A stretch of 17,235 bases of DNA. Origin: Pseudomonadota bacterium. GTDB lineage: Bacteria > Pseudomonadota > Alphaproteobacteria > Caulobacterales > Caulobacteraceae. Position 1 is the first letter of the stretch; each line of letters starts with the position of its first letter. This document shows positions 1-6,810 of this stretch, in pieces. Location: assembly GCA_023432855.1 (NCBI GenBank), contig JAEZEZ010000063.1:1-17235 (forward strand). The letters run 5' to 3'. The notes beneath the pieces were generated by a model. It searched no databases. It worked only from the letters and a program-made list of their open reading frames with translations, and was not told the origin of the DNA. The position numbers were made by a program, and so were the translations under genes.

Positions 1-1
1 G

Positions 2-76
2 CCCCCGGCCGCCCAGGCGGTTCCCGAGACGGCCCAGGCCGCGCGCCCGACGCCCCGGGGAGACGGGCCGGTCTAG
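2..76 (+). CDS. Possible C-terminal tail of an unidentified protein (partial)
   Basis: An open frame enters from the left edge and stops at TAG 74-76. The 24 codons give a Pro/Ala-rich tail ending RGDGPV. Almost every third codon position is G or C, as in the confirmed genes here, and this frame is more biased that way than the alternative forward frame. No domain is visible, so the product cannot be named. A short non-coding GC-rich stretch could look the same. Confidence 0.3.
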   Translation, partial: PPAAQAVPETAQAARPTPRGDGPV

Positions 77-83
77 GTCGTCG

Positions 84-98
84 TTAACGACGGCCTAA
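84..98 (+). promoter_or_regulatory. CtrA-like box upstream of the TPR gene
   Basis: TTAA (84-87), seven bases, then CTAA (95-98) differs by one base from the CtrA consensus TTAA-N7-TTAA. The first half lies in a 14-bp perfect palindrome, CGTCGTTAACGACG (79-92). The site ends 23 bp before the ATG. If CtrA binds across the -35 region as usual, the transcript would start almost at the start codon, which fits the lack of a clear Shine-Dalgarno sequence. Binding is inference. Confidence 0.4.
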
Positions 99-121
99 CC
101 GCCCGGCCCCAGTCTCCATCC

Positions 122-3028
122 ATGATGTCCGGCAAGCCCGAGTCGCGCTCCCGAGCCGTCCTGCGGACGACGGTCGCGGCCGTGTGCGCGGGCGCGGTCG
201 CCACGACCGCCGTCGGACCTTCGGCAGCCCAGCCCGAGGCCCCGGCGGCCGCCACCTCCACCGTGGTGGTCCGGGTCGGCCGGAACGCCGAGTTCACGCG
301 CGTCGAGTTCGCCGGGCCGCAGGGCGCGAAGGCCGCCGTGCGCCGCCAGGGCAAGGTGATCACGGTCACCGTGCCGGGCGCCACGCCCGACGTGGCCAGC
401 CTCAGGGTCGATCCGCCCGCGGGCCTGAAGAGCATCGAGACCCGCCGGGCCGGCCGCGCCGCCCAGGTGATCTTCACCCTGGCGGACAACGCCGACGCGC
501 GCTTCGGGCGCGCGGACGGGGCGGTCTACGTCAATCTGATCAACCCGACCCAGGCTGCAGCGGCGGCGCCGGCCCCTGCGGCGAGGCCGGATCCGGTCCC
601 GGCGTCGGGGATCGTCAAGGTCGCCGCCAGCGCCGCCGACGGCCGTCTTTCCCTGCGCTTCCCCTGGGCGCAGCCGCTGGGCGCGGCCGTCTTCCGGCGT
701 GGGCCCGCGGTGTGGGTGGTGTTCGACGCGCGGGCGAAGATCGACCTCTCGGGCCTGCCGAAGGACCTTGGGCCCGCATCGGGCGTCCGCTGGACCAGTG
801 GGCCGGACTACACCGTCGTGCGCATCGCGGTTCCGGAGACCGTACCGCTGGCCGCCTCGGCGGACGCCGGCGCCTGGTCCGTCGACCTTGGCGGTCGCCC
901 GCACGCCGGCGGCGAAGTGCGCGTGGACCGGGACGATCAGACCGGGCCGCCCGCGCTGACGGCCGCCCTCGCCGGCGCGACCCGCGTGGTGTGGATCCGA
1001 GATCCGCTGGTCGGCGACCGCTTCGCCGCGGTCACCGCGCTCGGCCCGCCCAAGGGCCTGCTGCGCAGCCGCGCCTTCGTCGAGACCTCCCTGCTGCAGA
1101 CCACCCACGGCGTGGCCGTCGAGGCCGTCGCGCCCGACCTGCGGGTCGCGGTGGAAGGCGATCTCGTCCGGATCTCACGCCCCGCCGGGCTCAGCCTGTC
1201 GCCGTCCGGCGCCTTCGCCCAGGCCTCGGCGCCGGAAGACCTGCCGGGCCCGGCGTTGATGCCGGCCCTGGTCGACTTCGCCGCGTGGTCGAAGACCGGG
1301 GAGGGCGGCTTTCGCGCCCGCTATCGCCAGCTCCAGGACCTCGCCGCCGCCGAGGCCGCCAAGGGCGAGGACGCGCCGGTCGCGGCGCGCATGGCGCTGG
1401 CCCGCTTCCTCGTCGGCACGGAGCTGAGCTACGAGGCCATCGGCGTCCTCGACATGATCGCGCGTCAGGACGACAGCGTCCTCAACGATCCGGAATTCCG
1501 CGGCCTGCGCGGCGCCGCACGCGCCATGGTCGGCCGCTCAGTGGAAGCGCAGACCGACTTCTCGGTCCCCGCGCTCAGCGGCGATCCGGCGTCGGCGCTG
1601 TGGCGCGGCTACGTCGAGGCGCGCCAGGGGCACTGGGAGGAGGCGCGCCGGGGCTTCCTGGCCGGCGCGCGGGCCATCGACCTGTTCCCCCCACGCTGGC
1701 GCGCGCGCTTCGCCATCGAGCATGCCAAGGCTGCCCTCGAACTGGGCGATGCCGCGGCCGCGGCCGGTCTGGCCCGCTTCGCCGTCGATCAGGCCGAAGG
1801 GGCCGAGCAGAAGCTGGCGGCCCTGATGGTGCAGGCGCGGGTGTTCGAGGCCCAGGGCCAGCCCCGCCGGGCGCTGGGCGTCTATGACGCCATCTCCCGC
1901 GCGCCGCTCGACTCACTGGCGGCGCCGGCCCAGCTTCGCGCCACGAAGATCCGGCTCGACAAGCAGATGATCAAGCCGGTCGACGCGGTGAAGCAGCTCG
2001 ACGGCCTGCGCTACCGCTGGCGAGGCGACGCCACCGAACTCGACCTGATCCGCACCCTCGGCGACATCTACCTGAGCCAGGGGCGCTACCGGGAGGCGCT
2101 GGACGCCCTGCGCTCGGCCGGCAACCGGCTGCCGAACCTGCCCCAGGCGATCCAGCTGCAGGCGGATCTGTCGGCCGCCTTCCGCGCCCTGTTCCTGGAA
2201 GGCCAGGCCGACGGACTCGAGCCCGTCCAGGCGCTGGCCCTGTTCTACGACTTCCGCGAGCTGACGCCCGTGGGCGCCGAGGGCGACGACATGGTGCGCC
2301 GCCTCGCCCGCCGCCTGGTCGACGTCGACCTGCTGAGTCAGGCAGCCGAGCTGCTCAAGTACCAGGTCGAGAACCGGCTCGACGGCGTCGCCCGCAGCCA
2401 GGTGGCCACGGATCTGGCCGCCATCTACCTGATGGACCGCAAGCCCGAGCAGGCGCTCCAGGCCATCTGGGGATCGCGCACGACGCTGCTGCCGACCGCG
2501 CTGAACAACGAGCGGCGGGTGATGGAAGCCCGCGCCCTGACCGACCTGGGCCGCTACGACCACGCCCTGGAGATCCTGGGCCGCGACATCTCGGCCGAGG
2601 CCCAGGACGTGCGCGCCGAGGTCTACTGGAAGCAGAAGGAGTGGGCCAAGGCCGCCGACCTTCTGGAGAAGCGTCTGGGCGAGCGCTGGAAGAACGAGGC
2701 GGCGCTGACCGGCGAGGAAGAGACGCGCCTTATCCGCGCCGGCATCGCCTGGTCGCTGGCGGGCGACGACGCGGCGCTGGGGCGGCTGAACCAGCGTTAC
2801 GCCGGCTTCGTCGACAAGGCCCGTGCCCCCGAGGCGCTGCGGGTGGCCCTGTCGCGCAACGTCGAGGACATCGACCCCCAGGACTTCGCCAAGGCCTCCG
2901 CCGCCGCCGACAGCTTCGCCGGCTGGGTCGCCGCCATGAAGAAGCGCTTCCGCGAACGCGCCCCGTCGACGACGAGGGCGGCCGCGCCAGCCGCAGCCCC
3001 CGCGCCCGCGAGGACCGCCGGGGCTTAG
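122..3028 (+). CDS. Large exported tetratricopeptide-type protein next to fliP
   Basis: A 968-residue protein. It opens with a basic stretch and a hydrophobic, Ala-rich segment ending near SAAQP (about residues 14-38), which reads as a secretion signal, so the protein is probably periplasmic. Residues about 40-330 are a beta-rich region of short VVVRV/VITVTV-type strands. From about residue 390 it becomes helical, with Ala/Leu-rich helical pairs typical of TPR/Sel1-like solenoids (LSQGRYREALDALRSAG and LTDLGRYDHALEILG are clear TPR units). The tail is Ala/Pro-rich. The start could be either ATG of ATGATG (122 or 125); no good Shine-Dalgarno sequence precedes it. It converges on fliP and carries a CtrA-like upstream box, which suggests but does not prove a flagellar or cell-cycle role. 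Its exact function is unknown to me. Confidence 0.85.
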   Translation: MMSGKPESRSRAVLRTTVAAVCAGAVATTAVGPSAAQPEAPAAATSTVVVRVGRNAEFTRVEFAGPQGAKAAVRRQGKVITVTVPGATPDVASLRVDPPAGLKSIETRRAGRAAQVIFTLADNADARFGRADGAVYVNLINPTQAAAAAPAPAARPDPVPASGIVKVAASAADGRLSLRFPWAQPLGAAVFRRGPAVWVVFDARAKIDLSGLPKDLGPASGVRWTSGPDYTVVRIAVPETVPLAASADAGAWSVDLGGRPHAGGEVRVDRDDQTGPPALTAALAGATRVVWIRDPLVGDRFAAVTALGPPKGLLRSRAFVETSLLQTTHGVAVEAVAPDLRVAVEGDLVRISRPAGLSLSPSGAFAQASAPEDLPGPALMPALVDFAAWSKTGEGGFRARYRQLQDLAAAEAAKGEDAPVAARMALARFLVGTELSYEAIGVLDMIARQDDSVLNDPEFRGLRGAARAMVGRSVEAQTDFSVPALSGDPASALWRGYVEARQGHWEEARRGFLAGARAIDLFPPRWRARFAIEHAKAALELGDAAAAAGLARFAVDQAEGAEQKLAALMVQARVFEAQGQPRRALGVYDAISRAPLDSLAAPAQLRATKIRLDKQMIKPVDAVKQLDGLRYRWRGDATELDLIRTLGDIYLSQGRYREALDALRSAGNRLPNLPQAIQLQADLSAAFRALFLEGQADGLEPVQALALFYDFRELTPVGAEGDDMVRRLARRLVDVDLLSQAAELLKYQVENRLDGVARSQVATDLAAIYLMDRKPEQALQAIWGSRTTLLPTALNNERRVMEARALTDLGRYDHALEILGRDISAEAQDVRAEVYWKQKEWAKAADLLEKRLGERWKNEAALTGEEETRLIRAGIAWSLAGDDAALGRLNQRYAGFVDKARAPEALRVALSRNVEDIDPQDFAKASAAADSFAGWVAAMKKRFRERAPSTTRAAAPAAAPAPARTAGA

Positions 3029-3035
3029 GGAAAAA

Positions 3036-3059
3036 CCCTTCACCCGGTTGGGTGAAGGG
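3036..3059 (-). terminator. Strong hairpin, probable terminator between convergent genes
   Basis: CCCTTCACCC (3036-3045), a 4-base loop and GGGTGAAGGG (3050-3059) form a perfect 10-bp stem 8 bp after the TPR stop codon. AAAAA at 3031-3035 becomes a U-run after the stem on the minus strand. The best intrinsic-terminator reading is therefore for leftward transcription from fliP. Rightward there is no T-run, though the stem could still stabilise the TPR mRNA 3' end. It could also be a copy of a dispersed palindromic element. Confidence 0.5.
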
Positions 3060-3260
3060 AGAGTAGGGGAGATTGCGCCTGGAACCAAACCAGAACAGAA
3101 TCCTTGCCGGCCGCCAGCGGGGGGCGGAGAAGAGGTGAGGGACCCGAAAACGGCAAATCCTCAACAAAAGCGCTGTTCGTCAGCCAACTCCTACGGCGGA
3201 AAAGCAGCGATTCCGCGCAACAGACTGTCGCGTAAAGATAATCCCGGAACGCCCGTTTCG

Positions 3261-3306
3261 CCCCGCTGTTACCGGAACAGCAAAATAACAGCGGGGAACA
3301 GCGGAA
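3261..3306. repeat. Inverted and direct repeat cluster after fliP (AACAGC motif)
   Basis: CCCCGCTGTTA (3261-3271) pairs perfectly with TAACAGCGGGG (3286-3296) around a 14-base loop. The loop contains AACAGC, which can pair instead with the GCTGTT of the left arm. A further AACAGCGG follows the right arm (3297-3304), giving three direct copies of AACAGC in 30 bp. The cluster begins 2 bp beyond the fliP stop codon. No T-run follows, so it is not a standard terminator. The remaining intergenic DNA (3060-3260) shows no convincing gene. Confidence 0.5.
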
Positions 3307-4092
3307 CTACCCGCCGCCGGCGCCTCTCTGGAAGCTTTCCACCAGGCTGCCGGCGACCAGCCGCCAGCCGTCGACGAGGACAAAGAAGATCAGCTTGAAG
3401 GGCAGGCTGACCACCACGGGCGGGAGCATCATCATGCCCATGCTCATCAGCACGCTGGCCACGACTAGGTCGATGACCAGGAAGGGCACGAACAGCAGGA
3501 AGCCGATCTCGAAGGCGCGCTTCAGTTCGGAGATCATGAAGGCCGGGGTGACCACGCGCAGCGGCAGCTCCGCCCGCGCCGTCCCCGCCTCGACCCGCGA
3601 CAGCCGGGTGAAGAGGGCGAGTTCGCCGTCGCCCACCTGGCCCAGCATGAAGCCCTTCACCGGGTCGGCGGCTGCGTCGAAGGCCTGGGGCAGCTCCATC
3701 TCCTGGTCGAGCAGGGGCCGGATGCCCTCGTCGTAGGCGCGCTGGAAGGTGGGGGCCATGACGATGGCGCTGAGGAAGAGGGCGAGAGAGATGATCACCG
3801 CATTGGGTGGGGACTGCTGCAGGCCCAGCGCCGTGCGCAGAAGCGACAGCACGACCACGATGCGCACGAAGCTGGTGGTCATGATGACGATCGACGGGGC
3901 CAGCGACAGGACTGTCAGCAGCCCGACCAGCTGGACCACGCGCTCGGTCAGGCCGGCGCCGGTGCCCAGGTCGATGTTGACGGCCTGGGCCAGCGCGATC
4001 GCCGGGAACAGGGCGGTGAACGCCGTGACGACGGCCGAGAGTTTCAGCGCACGGAGAAGGTCGGCGCGCGAGGGAAGGCGGAACAGTTTCAC
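3307..4092 (-). CDS. fliP: Flagellar type III export gate protein FliP
   Basis: A 261-residue inner-membrane protein. It has a cleavable-looking signal (hydrophobic segment ending ALAQA, about residues 15-36) and four transmembrane segments with the FliP pattern. Diagnostic stretches are SFVRIVVVLSLLRTALG, then QQSPPNAVIISLALFL, and later TPAFMISELKRAFEIGF. FliP pentamers with FliQ and FliR form the export gate through which rod, hook and filament subunits pass. The start is GTG at 4090-4092. It overlaps the fliO stop in the four-base GTGA, indicating translational coupling. The length is normal for the family. Confidence 0.97.
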   Translation of the reverse strand: MKLFRLPSRADLLRALKLSAVVTAFTALFPAIALAQAVNIDLGTGAGLTERVVQLVGLLTVLSLAPSIVIMTTSFVRIVVVLSLLRTALGLQQSPPNAVIISLALFLSAIVMAPTFQRAYDEGIRPLLDQEMELPQAFDAAADPVKGFMLGQVGDGELALFTRLSRVEAGTARAELPLRVVTPAFMISELKRAFEIGFLLFVPFLVIDLVVASVLMSMGMMMLPPVVVSLPFKLIFFVLVDGWRLVAGSLVESFQRGAGGG

Positions 4093-4370
4093 GCGCCGGC
4101 TCCCTTGCGGGGACGGCGCGGTTCGATGAGCTCGCGGCCCTCGCCCAGCAGGATCAGGCGCTCGTCCTCGTCGACCTGCACCAGCACGAGCCGACGGGTG
4201 GGATCCAGCACCAGGGTCTCGACCACCTTCAGGCGGCGCTCGCCGCGCTTGGCCTGCAGGCGGGCCATCAGGTCCGGCGCGTACCGGCGCGCGGCGAAGG
4301 CGGCCAGACCGATCAGGCCCAGGGTCACCGCGAGCGCGAGAACCGCCCTCAGGAAATCCAGAAAGTCCAT
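4089..4370 (-). CDS. fliO: Flagellar export-gate assembly protein FliO
   Basis: A 93-residue protein with one N-terminal transmembrane helix (about residues 8-28), a basic segment, then a small cytoplasmic domain (LKVVETLVLDPTRRLVLVQV, then ERLILLGEG) typical of FliO. FliO helps assemble FliP oligomers in the membrane. I chose the ATG at 4368-4370 because GGGGAG lies just upstream on this strand and the protein then starts directly with the membrane helix. A longer frame reaches position 4529 but would cross the divergent promoter region. It overlaps fliP by four bases and diverges from flgB. Confidence 0.92.
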   Translation of the reverse strand: MDFLDFLRAVLALAVTLGLIGLAAFAARRYAPDLMARLQAKRGERRLKVVETLVLDPTRRLVLVQVDEDERLILLGEGRELIEPRRPRKGAGA

Positions 4371-4416
4371 GACGCTCCCCGCCCGACTCCGCGGGCCCCC
4401 GGCACTGGGGAGAAGG

Positions 4417-4464
4417 TTACCGAGCGTGGTTAACGCCGCGTTTCCGAAAGGCATCGTTAACCAT
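4417..4464. promoter_or_regulatory. Divergent fliO / flgB control region with CtrA-like motifs
   Basis: The 142-bp gap between fliO and flgB contains TTAC (4417-4420), TTAAC (4430-4434, followed at N7 by the weak half TTTC at 4441) and TTAACCAT (4457-4464). TTAACCAT is a recognised CtrA half-site form in alphaproteobacteria. The 11-bp string CGTTAACCATG here recurs exactly upstream of fliQ (6466-6476). The shared string suggests joint control of the flgBC-fliE and fliQR-flhB groups. The assignment rests on motif matching only. Confidence 0.5.
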
Positions 4465-4512
4465 GCGGGCGGCAAGTTCTTCCCAGCCGGAATCACAAGG
4501 AAGGTCCGACAG

Positions 4513-4947
4513 GTGAGGCTGGACGACATCCCGCTCTTCGCGATGCTGAAGGGACGCCTCGGCTACATGAACGCCCGCCAGCGGGTGATCGCCGAGAACG
4601 TCGCCAACGCCGACACCGCCGGCTTCACGCCGCGCGACATCAAGCCCGCGAGCTTCGAACAGGCCATGCGCGCGGCCGCCGCGGGCGGGTCCGCAGGCCC
4701 GACCGCGCTGGCCCGCACCCAGTCGAGCCACATGGCGCGGCCGGGGCAGGGGCCCGGCGGAACCTCAGCCGCCTTCAAGGCCGAGAAGACGCCCGATTCG
4801 GAAACCCGGCTCGACGGCAACTCGGTCGTGCTCGAGGAGCAGATGCTCAAGATGGCGGAAAGCCGGATGGCCTATGACGCGGCCATCGGCTTCTACCAGA
4901 AGTCCCTCAACCTCCTGCGGATGGCGGCCCGGCCGCCGGGCCGCTGA
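4513..4947 (+). CDS. flgB: Flagellar proximal rod protein FlgB
   Basis: A 144-residue rod protein. The N-terminal basal-body rod motif reads RQRVIAENVANADTAGFTPRDI (split: RQRVIAENVA, then NADTAGFTPRDI), and the C-terminal helix (EEQMLKMAESRMAYDAAIGF) is the usual partner in rod subunits. FlgB packs with FlgC and FliE as the first axial parts above the MS ring and is exported without a cleaved signal. The start is GTG 4513-4515, with AAGGAAGG (4497-4504) eight bases upstream. The frame is open further left but has no signal there. It is first of flgB-flgC-fliE. Confidence 0.95.
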   Translation: MRLDDIPLFAMLKGRLGYMNARQRVIAENVANADTAGFTPRDIKPASFEQAMRAAAAGGSAGPTALARTQSSHMARPGQGPGGTSAAFKAEKTPDSETRLDGNSVVLEEQMLKMAESRMAYDAAIGFYQKSLNLLRMAARPPGR

Positions 4948-4960
4948 CCGGAGCTGACCG

Positions 4961-5380
4961 ATGCCCGAGGTGAAACCCCCCAGCAACAGCCCCATGGCGG
5001 TGGCCGCCTCCGCGCTGCGCGCGCAGCAGTCGCGCATGCGGGTGATCGCGGAGAACATCGCCAACGCCGATTCTACGGCGCGGGTGGCGGGCGGCGACCC
5101 GTACCGCCGCCAGCAGCCGGTCTTCGAGACCACGCGAGTGGACGGCGCCTCGGGCGTGCGCCTGGCCGAGGTCAGGCCGGACCCCAGCGACTTCCGGCTG
5201 GAGTACGACCCGTCCCACCCGGCGGCGGACGCCAAGGGCTACGTCAAGCGTCCCAACGTCGACACCCTGCTGGAGTCGATGGACATGCGCGCGGCCCAGC
5301 GCGCCTACGAAGCCAACCTGAACGTCATCGAGACGGCGCGCGCCATGGTGTCGCGCACCCTCGACCTGCTGAAGAAGTGA
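4961..5380 (+). CDS. flgC: Flagellar proximal rod protein FlgC
   Basis: A 139-residue rod protein, normal length. It shows the rod N-terminus SRMRVIAENIANADST, the middle segment with DPSHPAADAKGYVKRPNVD that is characteristic of FlgC, and the C-terminal helix MRAAQRAYEANLNVIETAR. CGGAG (4949-4953) precedes the ATG by seven bases. It follows flgB after 13 bases and precedes fliE by 11, so the three are one transcription unit. Confidence 0.96.
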   Translation: MPEVKPPSNSPMAVAASALRAQQSRMRVIAENIANADSTARVAGGDPYRRQQPVFETTRVDGASGVRLAEVRPDPSDFRLEYDPSHPAADAKGYVKRPNVDTLLESMDMRAAQRAYEANLNVIETARAMVSRTLDLLKK

Positions 5381-5391
5381 GGGCCTGAGCG

Positions 5392-5697
5392 ATGATCTCT
5401 CCCATGCTCGCCGCCAAGGCCTACGCCGCGGCCCAGTCCCAGGCGGCCAAGCCCCCGGGCGGCGCCGCCGAGCCCGGCGGAACCAGCTTCCAGGCCCTGC
5501 TGCAGAACGTCATCGGCGAGGCCACCCAGGCTTCGCGCGCGGCCGAAGGGCAGATGGCCGCCCATTCCGCGGGCAAGGCCGAACTGGTCGACGTGGTCAC
5601 CGCGGTCGCCTCGGCGGAGGCCTCGCTCGAGACCGTCATCGCCGTGCGCGACCAGGTGATCCAGGCCTACCAGGAAATCATGCGCATGCCGATCTGA
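5392..5697 (+). CDS. fliE: Flagellar hook-basal body junction protein FliE
   Basis: A 101-residue helical protein with a Pro/Gly/Ala-rich N-terminus. The FliE core has FQALLQNVIGEA near residues 40-51, then LVDVVTAVASAEASLETVIAVRD (split: LVDVVTAVASAE, ASLETVIAVRD) and the end YQEIMRMPI. FliE links the FliF ring and export gate to the FlgB/FlgC rod. It is the last gene of its group and converges on folE with only 15 bp between the stop codons and no terminator visible, so transcripts probably overlap folE in antisense. Confidence 0.95.
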   Translation: MISPMLAAKAYAAAQSQAAKPPGGAAEPGGTSFQALLQNVIGEATQASRAAEGQMAAHSAGKAELVDVVTAVASAEASLETVIAVRDQVIQAYQEIMRMPI

Positions 5698-5712
5698 CGG
5701 CGGCGGCGGGAG

Positions 5713-6378
5713 TCAGTTCCCGCGCGCCAGCCTGAGGAACTCCTCGCGGGTGCGCGGGTCGTCGCGCACGACGCCGATGAGGTGGCTGGTGGTCAGGGCT
5801 GCGCCGTCCGCCTGGACGCCGCGCATGGTCATGCAGCTGTGGGTCGCCTCGATCACCACGCCGACGCCGGCGGGCTTGAGCACCTCGTGGATCGCGCGGG
5901 CGATCTCGGCGGTCATCTTCTCCTGGATCTGCATGCGCCGGGCGTAGCCGCGCACCACCCGCGCCAGCTTGGAGATGCCCACAACGCGGTCGGTCGGCAG
6001 GTAGCCGACGTGGGCCTTGCCGATCACCGGCAGCATGTGGTGCTCGCAGGTGGACACGAACTTGATGTCCTTGAGAACGACCAGCTCGTCGTAACCGCCG
6101 ACCTCCTCGAAGGTGCGCTCCAGGTAGCGGCGGGGATCGGTCTCGTAGCCCGCGTAGAGCTCCCGGTAGGAGCGGACGACGCGAGCGGGCGTGTCCAGCA
6201 GGCCCTCGCGCGTCGGGTCCTCGCCGGCCCAGCGGATGAGCGTGCGGACCGCGGCTTCCGCCTCGTCCTGGGTCGGGCGGTTACAGGTCTTGGCGGGATA
6301 TTCCTCGCCTTCGATCGGAATGGGCGTGCCGGTCTGCCGCGCGAGGGCGGCCCGTTGCTCGAGCGTATCGTTGGCCAT
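5713..6378 (-). CDS. folE: GTP cyclohydrolase I (FolE, type IA)
   Basis: A 221-residue homodecameric-type enzyme that converts GTP to 7,8-dihydroneopterin triphosphate, the first step of folate (and deazapurine) synthesis. Zinc ligands and active-site residues are visible: C111, H113 and H114 in the STCEHHMLP motif, and H180 and C182 in EATHSCMTMRG. The first ~40 residues are a variable extension. I chose ATG 6376-6378 because AAGGAAGG lies just upstream on this strand. An in-frame start at 6411 would add 11 residues. It has no flagellar function, yet it separates the fliE and fliQ operons and faces opposite to both. It diverges from fliQ, so the two share a 167-bp promoter region. Confidence 0.97.
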   Translation of the reverse strand: MANDTLEQRAALARQTGTPIPIEGEEYPAKTCNRPTQDEAEAAVRTLIRWAGEDPTREGLLDTPARVVRSYRELYAGYETDPRRYLERTFEEVGGYDELVVLKDIKFVSTCEHHMLPVIGKAHVGYLPTDRVVGISKLARVVRGYARRMQIQEKMTAEIARAIHEVLKPAGVGVVIEATHSCMTMRGVQADGAALTTSHLIGVVRDDPRTREEFLRLARGN

Positions 6379-6467
6379 GGCCTTCCTTAGCTTCCGCGGC
6401 CGGGTCTCCAAACCCTAAACTTTTTGCGGACTCGGGGCGGCCGCAGGGGCGCGGCGGAAAGCCCCCG

Positions 6468-6475
6468 TTAACCAT
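6468..6475 (+). promoter_or_regulatory. CtrA half-site TTAACCAT upstream of fliQ
   Basis: TTAACCAT lies 70 bp before the fliQ ATG, and another TTAAC occurs at 6537-6541. fliQ is a CtrA-controlled class II flagellar gene in Caulobacter crescentus. The site falls between fliQ and the divergent folE. The half expected seven bases upstream reads only GAAA, so this is a half-site rather than a full TTAA-N7-TTAA box. Confidence 0.5.
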
Positions 6476-6477
6476 GA

Positions 6478-6498
6478 GCCCGGCAAAAATCGCCGGGC
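6478..6498 (+). promoter_or_regulatory. Hairpin in the probable fliQ leader
   Basis: GCCCGGC (6478-6484) and GCCGGGC (6492-6498) form a 7-bp GC stem around AAAAATC, directly after the CtrA half-site. It is about 48 bp before the fliQ ATG. It could be a leader RNA structure, or part of the promoter if the A-run is a -10 element. GC-rich DNA makes such stems common by chance. Confidence 0.25.
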
Positions 6499-6545
6499 GG
6501 CCGGCAGTTTCGGCCGACTCGATGCGTGCGGGGGAGTTAACGGGA

Positions 6546-6809
6546 ATGAACGGCGCGGAAGTCCTCGACGTCGGTCGCGACGCCATCTGGCTGACCATCC
6601 AGCTGAGCGCGCCCGTGCTCATCGTCGGCCTGGTCGTGGGCGTGCTCATCGGCCTCATGCAGGCCCTGACCCAGATCCAGGAAGCCACCCTCATCTACGC
6701 CCCGAAGATCATCGCCATCTTCGTCGCCCTGCTGCTCTTCCTTCCCCTGATGGGAGCGCTGCTTGGCGGCTTCATGCAGCAGATCGCCGGCCGCATCTCG
6801 GGCATGTGA
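6546..6809 (+). CDS. fliQ: Flagellar type III export gate protein FliQ
   Basis: An 87-residue membrane protein with two transmembrane helices (about residues 16-40 and 51-75) and the FliQ core LMQALTQIQEATLIYAPKI. Four FliQ copies join the FliP/FliR gate. The start at ATG 6546 follows GGGGGAG (about 6529-6535) and gives the family's normal length. An in-frame ATG at 6474 is rejected because it overlaps the CtrA half-site and adds a non-conserved leader. It is the first gene of fliQ-fliR-flhB-cckA. Confidence 0.95.
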   Translation: MNGAEVLDVGRDAIWLTIQLSAPVLIVGLVVGVLIGLMQALTQIQEATLIYAPKIIAIFVALLLFLPLMGALLGGFMQQIAGRISGM

Positions 6810-6810
6810 G

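Noticed and set aside
184..1887. Second plus-strand frame of 567 codons overlapping the TPR gene
   Set aside because: Arg/Gly-rich translation typical of a shifted GC-rich frame; the 122-3028 frame has the signal peptide and the TPR pattern.
1913..3088. Minus-strand open frame of 391 codons opposite the TPR gene
   Set aside because: Same shadow effect; no start signal and no recognisable domain.
3048..3398. Open frame of 116 codons in the TPR-fliP gap
   Set aside because: It runs through the hairpin and the AACAGC repeats into the 3' end of fliP on the opposite strand, and its translation is low-complexity and basic.
4401..4424. Sigma-54 promoter for flgB (GGCACTGGGG)
   Set aside because: GGCAC looks like a -24 element, but no GC-type -12 element occurs at the required spacing.
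4371..4529. Longer FliO starting at 4529
   Set aside because: The extension crosses the divergent control region and overlaps the flgB start; ATG 4368-4370 has GGGGAG and begins at the membrane helix.
6474..6545. Longer FliQ starting at ATG 6474
   Set aside because: It would overlap the TTAACCAT motif and add 24 non-conserved residues; the ATG at 6546 has a good ribosome-binding site and family-normal length.
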